The notes beneath the pieces were generated by a model, which saw nothing but the letters and a program-made list of their open reading frames with translations, did not search any database and was not told the DNA's origin. Shown here one piece after another: positions 1-8,206 of a DNA stretch of 35,142 nt (positions are counted from its first letter, which is position 1; every line of letters starts with the position of its first letter). The stretch comes from CAYHKY01 sp964357355 (GTDB taxonomy: Bacteria; Patescibacteriota; Microgenomatia; UBA10105): positions 1-35,142 of the forward strand of contig CAYHKY010000003.1 of the NCBI GenBank assembly GCA_964357355.1, given 5' to 3'. Both the position numbers and the translations under genes were made by a program.

Positions 1-25
1 TCGATATTTTGAAGCTAAATCTCAA

Positions 26-1048
26 CTAAAAAATGTTCTTGGCGAAGTCAGGAATAAGGTTCACACTTTTGTACTCCTCAAAGGTTTGTAATTTCTCCAG
101 CGGTGTTTTTCCTTCCATACCCTTTCCCCAGTGAGGTCGTTCATTGTTGAAATGGTGTACGTAGTGGTTTAATCCTTGCTGTCTTTCTTCAAATGTGTGT
201 GAAAGATCTTTTAAATAGAATTCTTCGGTGTCAATCCGATGCGTTCGTTCAACTTTGCCGTTCATGTCAGGTCGTGATGGCCTGTTGTAGATGAAATTGA
301 TGTGTCTTTGTTTAAGGAAACCTCTGGTTTTGGTTTGAAACTCAGATCCGTTATCCATGCGTACACAACTGATGGAAAAAGGAGTTTTGGTAAGTACCTT
401 TTCTAAAAACAAACAGGTATTTTCTTGTGATAGCTTGGGAAAGAGTTTGGCATATTGGATTCTGGTACAGTCATCAACCAAGGTGTACTGGTAGTGGAAT
501 CCGAGTCTGGATCTCCATTTCTCCTCTGACTGATCTTCAGTACCAGCAATTGGGTCTACATGCATTACATCAAGTTGTAGTTCTTCTCCGGGGAGATCAC
601 AAACATGGAGTCTGGGTATCTATCGTCTCCTCCGGTGAGTAGGAACAATATTGCCTCGGGAAACTAAGTAGCGGTAGACACTCATGTGAGAGATAGAGAT
701 ATGTTCCTTATTCAGTTGGTGAACAATGGAGCGAATACCATAGCCTTCATCATCATAAAGTTTTATGATCTTGAAAATGATGTGGGTTGCAAGCGCTGAT
801 GGATGAGTGCCAGTTTTACATCCTGGGCGCTGGGGAGTTAACCCGTACATACCTTCCGCTTCAAACCTACTCAACCATTTATAGATGGTGTGTCTGGAGA
901 CTCGTGCTCCTTTGGCGATCTGAGTGATTGATGTGCCTTGTTCATGAGCGGTGACCCAAATCATCTTCTCAGCCACCCAGCGAGATTTAATACAACTGTG
1001 CATGAGTGGCATTTTAGGATAGATATACCTGATTCTGTAACCATTCAC
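26..1048 (-). pseudogene. IS481/IS3-like DDE transposase interrupted by amber codon
   Basis: The first part (1048-620) encodes a helix-turn-helix region (TSITQIAKGARVSRHTIYKW) and a second winged-helix-like segment. The second part (from 619 down) is an rve integrase core with catalytic Asp in LDVMHVD, Asp in RMDNGSEF and Glu in GKVERTH, 35 residues after the second Asp. The two parts are in the same frame, separated only by a TAG at 622-620. The codons between the TAG and the next Met still read as plausible protein (IPRLHVCDLPGEELQLDV), so a single nonsense change best explains the break. The frame is open from a GTG at 1048, but an ATG at 1012 is the more likely start. It is probably a dead copy unless the amber codon is read through. 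Confidence 0.85.
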
Positions 1049-1069
1049 ATCTTCTTACAAAGTGTGAAC
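59..1069 (-). mobile_element. IS481-like insertion sequence (inactive transposase)
   Basis: The element is bounded by a candidate inverted repeat: GTTCACACTTTTGTA at 59-73 and, on the other strand, GTTCACACTTTGTA at 1069-1056. Both read inwards and differ by one T. The roughly 1.01-kb span fits a one-gene IS481-like element. The transposase reading frame continues about 33 nt past the 59-73 repeat, so its last codons would come from flanking DNA; the second element in this window shows the same geometry. I found no convincing target-site duplication, so the outer borders are provisional. Confidence 0.5.
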
Positions 1070-1142
1070 GTAATTATGTTACAGTACGAAAGTGGCGTAT
1101 ATTGAGAGATCAGTTTACAATCAGTAAGACTGATATTTAACC

Positions 1143-1177
1143 TTGACAAGTAAGTGATATCACGATATCATGATATC
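1143..1177 (+). promoter_or_regulatory. Promoter and palindromic operator of RHH/PIN toxin-antitoxin pair
   Basis: TTGACA at 1143-1148, a 17-nt spacer and TATCAT at 1166-1171 make a near-consensus sigma-70 promoter. Two adjacent perfect palindromes, GTGATATCAC (1154-1163) and GATATCATGATATC (1164-1177), cover the spacer and the -10. That is the usual place for autorepression by a ribbon-helix-helix antitoxin. The ATG at 1181 lies 9 nt after the -10, so the transcript would have almost no leader. Confidence 0.7.
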
Positions 1178-1180
1178 TAT

Positions 1181-1441
1181 ATGATACAGACCCTGATCCG
1201 TCTACCAGAAACGGAATACCATTACTATAAAATCATTGCTTCAGAACAAGGGTTAAGCTTGGCTGAGTTTTTCCGTCAGGCAGCTCGTCAGGCAGCAGGA
1301 CTAAAAAAACACAAAAGTAGACGTTATTCGCTTTTTTCATTGGGAACCAAGGTTTCTTTTGGCGGCGGACCAAAGGACGGTTCATTGGATCATGATAAGT
1401 ATTACAATCAAAGTGAATCTCGAAAAAGAAAGCCTGCATGA
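1181..1441 (+). CDS. Ribbon-helix-helix-type antitoxin
   Basis: This 86-residue protein starts with a beta-strand/two-helix pattern typical of ribbon-helix-helix DNA-binding antitoxins (IQTLIRLPETEYHYYK, then SEQGLSLAEFFRQAARQAA). A basic, disordered tail follows and would wrap the toxin. The frame is open from a GTG at 1154, but that lies upstream of the -10 box, so I place the start at the ATG at 1181. The stop overlaps the next start (ATGA at 1438-1441), the translational coupling usual for toxin-antitoxin pairs. Its likely role is to bind the operator at 1154-1177 and neutralise the PIN toxin downstream. Family assignment is from pattern only. Confidence 0.7.
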   Translation: MIQTLIRLPETEYHYYKIIASEQGLSLAEFFRQAARQAAGLKKHKSRRYSLFSLGTKVSFGGGPKDGSLDHDKYYNQSESRKRKPA

Positions 1442-1836
1442 TTTTTATCGATACAAGTGCGTTTATTGCCTTGTCTCTCAAAGATGACGCGTTTCATCAG
1501 CAAGCATTACACTGGTGGGAAGAGAACTTTAAGCTGGGAAATTTTACAACTTCAAATCTGGTGATATTGGAAACACTGGGTTGGTTGCGTTATCAGTTAG
1601 GGGCTAAAGCGGCAGTTGAGACTGGAAAACATTTACTTTACAGTCCCGAGTTACAGAGAGAACGGGTGAGTTTCAAGGATGAAAAGTTGGGGTGGGATTT
1701 GTTTCAAAAATCTCCTGTTCGCGGACTATCAATGGTTGATGCCACCACTGTAGTTTTATGTAAGCGCTTGGGGATAAAACAAGTATTTGGCTTTGATCAA
1801 GATTTTACGAAATACTCAATACAATTGGTCCCGTAA
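1438..1836 (+). CDS. PIN-domain ribonuclease toxin (VapC-like)
   Basis: This 132-residue protein has a PIN fold signature: the first acidic residue in MIFIDTSAFIAL, Glu in VILETLGWL, Asp in LSMVDATTVV and a final Asp in GFDQDF. These four positions form the metal site of PIN ribonucleases, which cleave RNA such as tRNA when released from their antitoxin. It is translationally coupled to the upstream antitoxin by an ATGA overlap. Length and motif order match VapC-type toxins and all catalytic acids are present, so it may be active. Its RNA target cannot be read from the sequence. Confidence 0.85.
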   Translation: MIFIDTSAFIALSLKDDAFHQQALHWWEENFKLGNFTTSNLVILETLGWLRYQLGAKAAVETGKHLLYSPELQRERVSFKDEKLGWDLFQKSPVRGLSMVDATTVVLCKRLGIKQVFGFDQDFTKYSIQLVP

Positions 1837-1895
1837 TGATCCCAATCTGTGCCCTTGAGATTATTAAAGGAGAAGACGTATATCCTGCAAAATGA
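1836..1895 (+). pseudogene. Short remnant of a second antitoxin-like ORF
   Basis: A 19-codon ORF (MIPICALEIIKGEDVYPAK) begins in a TAATG overlap with the PIN stop codon and ends in ATGA, overlapping the start of the DUF5615-like remnant. That junction is the classic antitoxin/toxin arrangement, so I read it as the surviving tail of an antitoxin gene. The short length and lack of a recognisable domain make the assignment weak. Confidence 0.35.
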
Positions 1896-1973
1896 AGTTT
1901 TTAGTAGATGAGTCAGTTGAAAAGCGAATAGTTTTTTTACCTTCGTGACAAAGAATAGGATATATTTTTTTAG
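1892..1973 (+). pseudogene. Decayed DUF5615 (PIN-like) toxin fragment
   Basis: The fragment opens with MKFLVDESVEKRIV, the N-terminus typical of DUF5615 PIN-like proteins, then stops after 18 codons. Shifting frame at the T-run near 1931-1937 restores family-like residues: LRDKE, a TAG, then DIFF and another TAG. A frameshift plus at least two stop codons show that the gene is dead. It lies between a live toxin-antitoxin pair and a DUF2283 gene, which marks 1.1-2.3 kb as a graveyard of such modules. Confidence 0.6.
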
Positions 1974-1990
1974 CGCGAAAGTTGATTAAA

Positions 1991-2224
1991 TCAGACAGTA
2001 GTATGACCTGTGGTTGGCGGATAGGTAGTGACATTAAAAGATAGGTTTTTTAAATCTGCGGTTGAAAAACGAGCGCGAGCGTCTAGTATCTCTAAAGATA
2101 AAGGTTCACCTTTGCTGTCCACATCAAGATACATCTCCCGACCAATTTTTCGGGTATGTGCTACTTTTCCTTTACGAAATACTACATCAAGAGCATCAGC
2201 TTTTGGATCATAAAAGACGTTCAT
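1991..2224 (-). CDS. DUF2283 family protein
   Basis: This 77-residue protein matches the DUF2283 pattern: YDPKADALDVVF near the start, a VAHTRKIGREMYLDVDSKGEPL hairpin region, and LEILDAR. The family is small, beta-rich and of uncertain function; members often sit beside toxin-like genes and are suspected antitoxins. An AAAGGA Shine-Dalgarno-like site lies just upstream of the ATG. The start overlaps the stop of a 19-codon ORF (2280-2221) by ATGA, suggesting coupling to a now truncated partner. Confidence 0.8.
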   Translation of the reverse strand: MNVFYDPKADALDVVFRKGKVAHTRKIGREMYLDVDSKGEPLSLEILDARARFSTADLKNLSFNVTTYPPTTGHTTV

Positions 2225-2280
2225 GATATATCCTTTCTTGGTTTAAAATCTTTATCCCAATGAGCGGTAAACTCAATCAT
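2221..2280 (-). CDS. Possible 19-codon leader or truncated partner of DUF2283 gene
   Basis: The ORF MIEFTAHWDKDFKPRKDIS ends in a TGA that overlaps the DUF2283 ATG. DUF2283 genes are often preceded by a short toxin-like gene, and the overlap suggests translational coupling. It is too short to assign and may be chance. Confidence 0.25.
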   Translation of the reverse strand: MIEFTAHWDKDFKPRKDIS

Positions 2281-2337
2281 CAGCGTAAATAATACCACAT
2301 TTTCCAAATGCATGAGTTACCCGCATGTCTTTTGTCT

Positions 2338-2366
2338 TTGCCAAATCCCGTCAATTTGAGTACAAT
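2338..2366 (+). promoter_or_regulatory. Promoter of the giant-protein gene
   Basis: TTGCCA at 2338-2343, a 17-nt spacer and TACAAT at 2361-2366. The ATG at 2377 starts 10 nt after the -10, so the mRNA would be leaderless or nearly so. No Shine-Dalgarno sequence is visible. Confidence 0.65.
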
Positions 2367-2376
2367 ATGAAGTATT

Positions 2377-5300
2377 ATGCCAGGACCAGAAGACCCAATA
2401 AAGTTAGCTGAAGCAGCAAGGAGATTGGCAGCACAAGCAGCTGAGACCCAGCGTCGTACTGCGGAACAAGCGGCTAAAGCAAGCGCTGAACAAAACACGG
2501 CAAAAGATACAGGTGAAGCCAAGCAAAATATCAAAGACAGCGTTGGTCGTTCAGTGATTGCAGACCGTTTTGCCAGAAAAGTAGATAAAATGCCCGATGA
2601 CATGGCAAGAGTAGTATCTACAATAATTAATGTTGAGCCAAAAGATTATCATGACCAGCCACACGTAGGTGAAGCGTTGGCAAATGATATCCAAAAATAT
2701 ATCGAACTTCACAAAGGAGATCATGTTAAAGTGAGACAGGCGATTGTGACGCTTACCCAAGTTGCCGACCTTTACGCGCAAAACCCTGAAACCTCTAGAA
2801 AGATTCTTAGCACTATTACGCAACTAGAGAATGCAGGTACGGTAAGCAGAGAACAAATCTTGCAGGTTGCACCCAAAGCAGCGAAGGAATTGGGTGATGA
2901 TGTGCGAGTGGGCGCAAGTAATGAAGTAACTGCCCGGAGTGTAGTAACAGAACTCAATATCCAATACGGTAATGCCAGCGCTGATGGTAAGTCGGATCCT
3001 GCCAAAACTGATGCGCCCGATCTGGTGAAGACGTTTGAAGCTGGCATAAAACCACCTCCACTAATAACTAAGGATGAAGAAGAATTAACCAAGGCAGAAG
3101 CCGAAGCAGCTCGGGTTGTAGAGCAAGTTGAACCAGAGATTGGTCTTGAAGTAGATCAGGTTTATGAAGCTGAGGCGAAACCACAACCCAAAACAGAAAT
3201 TGAAACTTCTAACCTTGATTCCGCATTCAAGGACTTACAATCTCAGATTGGTATAACAAATCAAGAGGTAAGAGATGCGCAAGAGGGGTTAACCAGCGGA
3301 GATCCTTATGCTGTACGGGAAACCTTGGAAAGTCTGCATGCAATAACAACAGAAAAACCTTCAGATGAAGCGCGTCACGCATTTGATCAAGTGGTAGTTG
3401 AAGTGGCGGTCCAAATTGCGCCGCAACAAACTCAGCAAATTCGTGAGCTTCAAGGATTATTAGCCTCAGACAAAACTGATGCTGCAAAGGTCAGTAGGCT
3501 CTTAGGGGAATTGCGTCTGGCTGCGCAATCAAATCCTGCGCTTGAGGAGCCTTTACTGCATTTATCTGCTCAGGCTTTGAAAGCTACAGTTCCAAATACT
3601 GCCGAACAAGTAGATAAGATCATGGATTCTCTTAGCCGGGATAAAAGAGTGACTCCCGATGACGCACTTGGTTTGGGACGAGAATTAAGGCTGGCACCGC
3701 TTGACGGTGACAAAGGACAAATCGCAACAGAGTTTCAAGGACAAGCCTTAAGAAAACACAATCCGCAAACTGCTGAAAACACTACTTTGTTTGCAACCTC
3801 ACTCCGGGAGGGGAATACAGAAGGAGCCCAGGCTGCAATTGATTCATTGCGGATGCAAAATCGAGATGGAGGAGAGATTTCATTAATGCAAACCATGGAG
3901 GAAACGGCTGTACTATCAGGTAATTTGCCTGTGAGGGAGGGGGAAAAGGTTGAGTTTGCCGCCGGTCAAAAACCTGACTTCCAGTGGTTTGATGAGGATA
4001 AATTACCGAAGAAAAGAGGTAAGAAGGGTGAATTCCAAGACAATCGCGGGTACCAAAGACTTAAGGATGATGTGGAGCGAGGATTTGATACGGCAGTTGA
4101 TGACCGACGCCAGTGGGCCAGGCTTGAGCAAAAAGTAGAACTACTCTACGCAAACAACTCTATTACTTCAGACCAAAGAGACGCCATCCTGCAGCGGATG
4201 AGTAATCTTAAGGTTCAAGTTGAAGCTGATAAATTTGTTCAGAGACTTGCAGACAGACAAGCAGAACTTGCTAAACGCGGTCAGCAGCAAGATCAACTCA
4301 ACTGGCCAGAAGATAAAGATACCAATCCCAAAGCTTGGGATTTTAAAGACCTGATTGAAGCTGAAATGAAGTTACAGGGTGACAAACCAGAATATTTATT
4401 ACGACTTACATCCCGAATTAGCGATAAGGTAGAAAGAGGCGTATTAACAAAAGAACAGGGACTTAACTTAATCGAACAAATTCAGGCAAAACATATCGTG
4501 GCTGAAGCTGCACAAAAAACAGCCAGAGACACTGAGAAACAAACTGAGGAAGCCAGGCGACGAGCGGAAAGACTAGCTGAACGAGAAACGCAAGATGAAT
4601 ATATCGAACGCAGAAGTGCTGAATATGCCAATGTAAAATACGATGAATCAGATGAGGCCTTGAGACAAATTCTTGATGGAGAGTTAGTTCAACCCTCAAT
4701 TGTTGATATTGATTTGCAAAGACATATACACAACGCTTTAAGTCGACATGAGGCTACCGGCAATGACGGTATAAAAGCAGACTTGGCGAAGATAAGACAA
4801 AGAACGGCAGCACTAGAGCGTAGAGGACAGATTGAGCCTTTGGAGAAACAGACGGTTGAAAATGTGCTAAATAAACTAACCGAACGGATGCAGCTTCTGG
4901 AACAAAGCGTGGCAAAAGACGACCCAAGATTTTTAACCAACACTGCAGAAACGACGTTGATTTTATCACCCATGTCACATATTACAGATATTAAGCTGCG
5001 CGGTCTGGTTTTAGAAGGTATAGATGCACTTACAAACACCACAATTAAGGGAACAATGAAAAAGATAACGAAACGAATAGAAGATTTGAAAGCCCAACCC
5101 AATCCTGATTTAGTGCAAATCCAATCTGCTGAGGAAGTCCTCTATCATTTAGAAATAAGAGCGAATTTTGTGGAAATTGCTATTACACAAAGGAGAAAAA
5201 ACATCGAAGAATTCATTAAAAACAACAACGAGATCGCGGCATTAGCCAAAGTCACTGATACAAAAGAAGGGGCCCCGAAAAAACTTGAGGATTTGGTGCT

Positions 5301-8178
5301 TAAGGACACTGAAACCATAGACTTAATTATAGAAGGTTGGCAGTGTCGTAGTAAGGAGGAATACGAAGGCGTGATACCTAAGTTGCTCAAGAAAACACTG
5401 AGTTTAACAGGTAAAGAAAAAGATACGGTTGAGCAAGTCATTAAACTTCTACGCCGGCAAGCAGATTTGGTTGGAAAAGTAGTTAGCCCTGAAAGACTCA
5501 GGGAGCGTCATTATGAGGAGGTTGGGCTTACGAGGTATGACATCATGAAGCTCGAGAGGTTTGCGGATATTGACAAACTACTTAAAGCGATGAATATAGA
5601 AAATCCAAAAGCTCGACAAGAAGCATTTGATGAATACTGGGAAGACACACTTGAGGTATTAAATAAACTTTTACGCAGAGGTACTATCAATACAAACATG
5701 GACTTTAGTAGTCAGTTTACCGCTTTTATACATGAGCCGGTGTATCAGAAACTGACAGAATTAGTAAAAAAAACCCAGGACAACTACGACAATTACCGTG
5801 CAAAATACAAAAATGAGCACCACCGAGATTTTAAAAAGATCATGGTCAAAGCCGAAGGTTTGCTGGGGACTGATAAAAGAAAAGTGGATTACGGAAAACA
5901 CACAGTCGAACTTTCTCAAGCACTCGGTTTTCTCTATAAGAAAGTTCAGGCAGATAGGGAAATGCGCGAATTCGGTCACAACGTCAATTACATTGTGCTC
6001 ACACGCGGATCTATGGAAGACATTGCCAAATACTCAGGCAGACTTAGGACTTCGATGGTGGAGTATGCGATGTTTGGAAAGAAAGAGTATATCACACAGA
6101 CTGCCATGCGGATTTATGAGCAAGAACTCATGAAACTACTTCATGATTATGGTTGGACAATGCCCTCTCAACTTGATCATCTCGAAGAGATGGTAAGGGA
6201 ACAAATAAGATTAAAATATGGCACTGAGGCAACTCAGGAGATGTTGGATCGGGCAATTACTGTGGGGAGGGGTATGGGAATGGTGACTTCTATGATTGAC
6301 TGGATGGCTCAAACCGATGCTCCCAAAGGAAATCTATTTTACGTTGGGTATCCGGCAGATGCAATTTTAGGTGATATGAACGTGGGGTATCATTTTTTGC
6401 GGCGTTGGAGAGCGCAAATGGAACTGGGTGCAGATGGTCGTTTCTCCAATCATGATGAGTACGCGCGACTTTTCTTTACCATGATGCAAAAAGACCCGCA
6501 GTTTTTTGATGGTTGGGATCCGGACAAGTTGTTTCAATATATGAGTCAGTATGCCTCACTTACCCGGACTGCCTTCAGGCAAAGGACCGAAGATGGTAGC
6601 GATGTACCGATACTGCAAATGGTAAATCTATTTAAGATCGGCAGTATATTTTACCGCGGAGGCTGGAGAAATAATGCGATGCTCAATCATCATTTTACAG
6701 CAGAGAAAGTTCTAGGCACACAAAAAGATAAAACCCTTTGGACTGACTACGATCATGTGCTATGGAACAATGTTGATCTTGATAAGTCGTGGAAAAACGT
6801 ACAAGTCGCTGGAACTGCAGCCCTGAATTGGTATATTGGACAACTTGATGATGCTATTAAGAAAGGTTTTTTGACAGATGCAAATGGTAAACCAAAGATT
6901 CTAAAAGTAAAAGTGCCAAGTGAAAAAAAACCAAGGGAAATACCAATGGATAAAGATGCTAAGGGCGAGCTTAAAAAAGCTCTTACAGAGATGATCATTG
7001 ATAGAAACCCGATGTTTTTTATGCGGATTGACCCAACTCAACCAAAATTTTATGAATTAGAAGCTTCCAATTCAATTAGAGCTCAGGCTATCAGAAAACT
7101 AAAAGGTTTGCCAAACAGTTCGGCTACACCAGAAATCACAGCAGAAGTTCACCAATGGGAACGTGATGCCATTCAAATAGTTGAGGAGATGGTCAGAAGC
7201 AACTGCTGGTCCATTAACCAGCTCAAAGGAGTACGCTCAACAGTTACAGACGAAAACGGAAAGATTAAATACGACAGCAAGTATGATGAACTCAAAGCAT
7301 TATTAGGAAAAGTTCCAAGTAAAGGCAGATCTGGACCAGCATCCTACAGACTTGACGAAGCTATTGCATATACAAGAAGTATTCAGGCAGTACTGCGTGA
7401 CAAAACGCGTAAAAGTCCGTTTGGCGATACATGGAGTCAACATTTTACCAAAGTCAAACTTGGGTGGGGATATGGCACATGGGACATACGGCATGACCAG
7501 TACAAAATTAGTAGGGGTGGTGACTCAATGATAAATAGGGCGCTTAAGGACAATGCTATGATTGTTGAGCATGCAGTTACACCCTATAAAGATCTGGTTA
7601 CCACTCTTGAACTGGTGGCGGGTCAAGACAAAGAACGCCGTTCATATGAAGAGTTGTATAAAGTTCTTGAGTCGATTAAAAAAGCAGAATTGCAAGTGCA
7701 TGGTCCAGGAGCGGCAAATGAGTTGGTATATAAAGTGTCCTTACAGATGATCAGGTATTATGATAAACATTATGCTGCTCAATTGCCACTTGGAATGGGT
7801 ACGATTATTGGAGAGGTTATTCCTAGTCTTAAGGGTCAACAATATGGAATATCTATGTCACAACAGGTAGGTAATGTTGATTCCTGGGCGTGGGATGAAG
7901 GAGCCACGAGAAAATTCATTGACGGATTAGCAGCAAAAGGACTTTTACCTAGGGACAAGCATCATGTGGTGTCTAAGGAGGAATTTGCAGAGGCGAAAAA
8001 ATATGGGCATAAGATTCCCGAGAATGATTATTATGCTGGTAAGTTGTATAGAGAAGCTGGAGCTAGACTTAAGCAAGCTGTCGGATTTGAATTTGCCCGG
8101 GAGGCGCTTCCGCCGGCTCTATTTTTTGCATTTTGGGGAATGTGGAATTATGTTCAAGAAGACCTTAAAGGAAATTAA
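2377..8178 (+). CDS. Giant (1,933 aa) helical protein with C-terminal hydrophobic anchor, unknown
   Basis: I do not recognise this protein. No signal peptide is visible. Residues 1 to about 1,200 are strongly charged, rich in Ala, Gln, Glu and Lys, and look mostly helical with coiled-coil stretches (for example around 700-760, rich in AEAA/RRAERLAERE patterns). From about 1,230 to 1,900 the composition changes to a Trp/Tyr/Met-rich, apparently globular region (GWTMPSQL, DWMAQTDAPKGNLFYVGYP, RWRAQMEL, GGWRNNAML, WGYGTWDIRHDQY). The last 25 residues hold one short hydrophobic stretch (ALPPALFFAFWGMWNYV) followed by a charged tail, as in a tail anchor. The gene has its own promoter and converges on a VirB6-like gene only 28 bp away. 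It makes up about one sixth of the window. A role at the cytoplasmic face of the envelope or secretion machinery is a guess from the tail and the neighbourhood. Confidence 0.85.
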   Translation: MPGPEDPIKLAEAARRLAAQAAETQRRTAEQAAKASAEQNTAKDTGEAKQNIKDSVGRSVIADRFARKVDKMPDDMARVVSTIINVEPKDYHDQPHVGEALANDIQKYIELHKGDHVKVRQAIVTLTQVADLYAQNPETSRKILSTITQLENAGTVSREQILQVAPKAAKELGDDVRVGASNEVTARSVVTELNIQYGNASADGKSDPAKTDAPDLVKTFEAGIKPPPLITKDEEELTKAEAEAARVVEQVEPEIGLEVDQVYEAEAKPQPKTEIETSNLDSAFKDLQSQIGITNQEVRDAQEGLTSGDPYAVRETLESLHAITTEKPSDEARHAFDQVVVEVAVQIAPQQTQQIRELQGLLASDKTDAAKVSRLLGELRLAAQSNPALEEPLLHLSAQALKATVPNTAEQVDKIMDSLSRDKRVTPDDALGLGRELRLAPLDGDKGQIATEFQGQALRKHNPQTAENTTLFATSLREGNTEGAQAAIDSLRMQNRDGGEISLMQTMEETAVLSGNLPVREGEKVEFAAGQKPDFQWFDEDKLPKKRGKKGEFQDNRGYQRLKDDVERGFDTAVDDRRQWARLEQKVELLYANNSITSDQRDAILQRMSNLKVQVEADKFVQRLADRQAELAKRGQQQDQLNWPEDKDTNPKAWDFKDLIEAEMKLQGDKPEYLLRLTSRISDKVERGVLTKEQGLNLIEQIQAKHIVAEAAQKTARDTEKQTEEARRRAERLAERETQDEYIERRSAEYANVKYDESDEALRQILDGELVQPSIVDIDLQRHIHNALSRHEATGNDGIKADLAKIRQRTAALERRGQIEPLEKQTVENVLNKLTERMQLLEQSVAKDDPRFLTNTAETTLILSPMSHITDIKLRGLVLEGIDALTNTTIKGTMKKITKRIEDLKAQPNPDLVQIQSAEEVLYHLEIRANFVEIAITQRRKNIEEFIKNNNEIAALAKVTDTKEGAPKKLEDLVLKDTETIDLIIEGWQCRSKEEYEGVIPKLLKKTLSLTGKEKDTVEQVIKLLRRQADLVGKVVSPERLRERHYEEVGLTRYDIMKLERFADIDKLLKAMNIENPKARQEAFDEYWEDTLEVLNKLLRRGTINTNMDFSSQFTAFIHEPVYQKLTELVKKTQDNYDNYRAKYKNEHHRDFKKIMVKAEGLLGTDKRKVDYGKHTVELSQALGFLYKKVQADREMREFGHNVNYIVLTRGSMEDIAKYSGRLRTSMVEYAMFGKKEYITQTAMRIYEQELMKLLHDYGWTMPSQLDHLEEMVREQIRLKYGTEATQEMLDRAITVGRGMGMVTSMIDWMAQTDAPKGNLFYVGYPADAILGDMNVGYHFLRRWRAQMELGADGRFSNHDEYARLFFTMMQKDPQFFDGWDPDKLFQYMSQYASLTRTAFRQRTEDGSDVPILQMVNLFKIGSIFYRGGWRNNAMLNHHFTAEKVLGTQKDKTLWTDYDHVLWNNVDLDKSWKNVQVAGTAALNWYIGQLDDAIKKGFLTDANGKPKILKVKVPSEKKPREIPMDKDAKGELKKALTEMIIDRNPMFFMRIDPTQPKFYELEASNSIRAQAIRKLKGLPNSSATPEITAEVHQWERDAIQIVEEMVRSNCWSINQLKGVRSTVTDENGKIKYDSKYDELKALLGKVPSKGRSGPASYRLDEAIAYTRSIQAVLRDKTRKSPFGDTWSQHFTKVKLGWGYGTWDIRHDQYKISRGGDSMINRALKDNAMIVEHAVTPYKDLVTTLELVAGQDKERRSYEELYKVLESIKKAELQVHGPGAANELVYKVSLQMIRYYDKHYAAQLPLGMGTIIGEVIPSLKGQQYGISMSQQVGNVDSWAWDEGATRKFIDGLAAKGLLPRDKHHVVSKEEFAEAKKYGHKIPENDYYAGKLYREAGARLKQAVGFEFAREALPPALFFAFWGMWNYVQEDLKGN

Positions 8179-8206
8179 TCTCTCGGAAAAATAGAAGTTA
8201 TTATTT

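Noticed and set aside
2280..8178. Many ORFs of 60-140 codons antisense to or out of frame with the giant gene
   Set aside because: They lack ribosome sites and family motifs, while the long frame is continuous for 1,933 codons.
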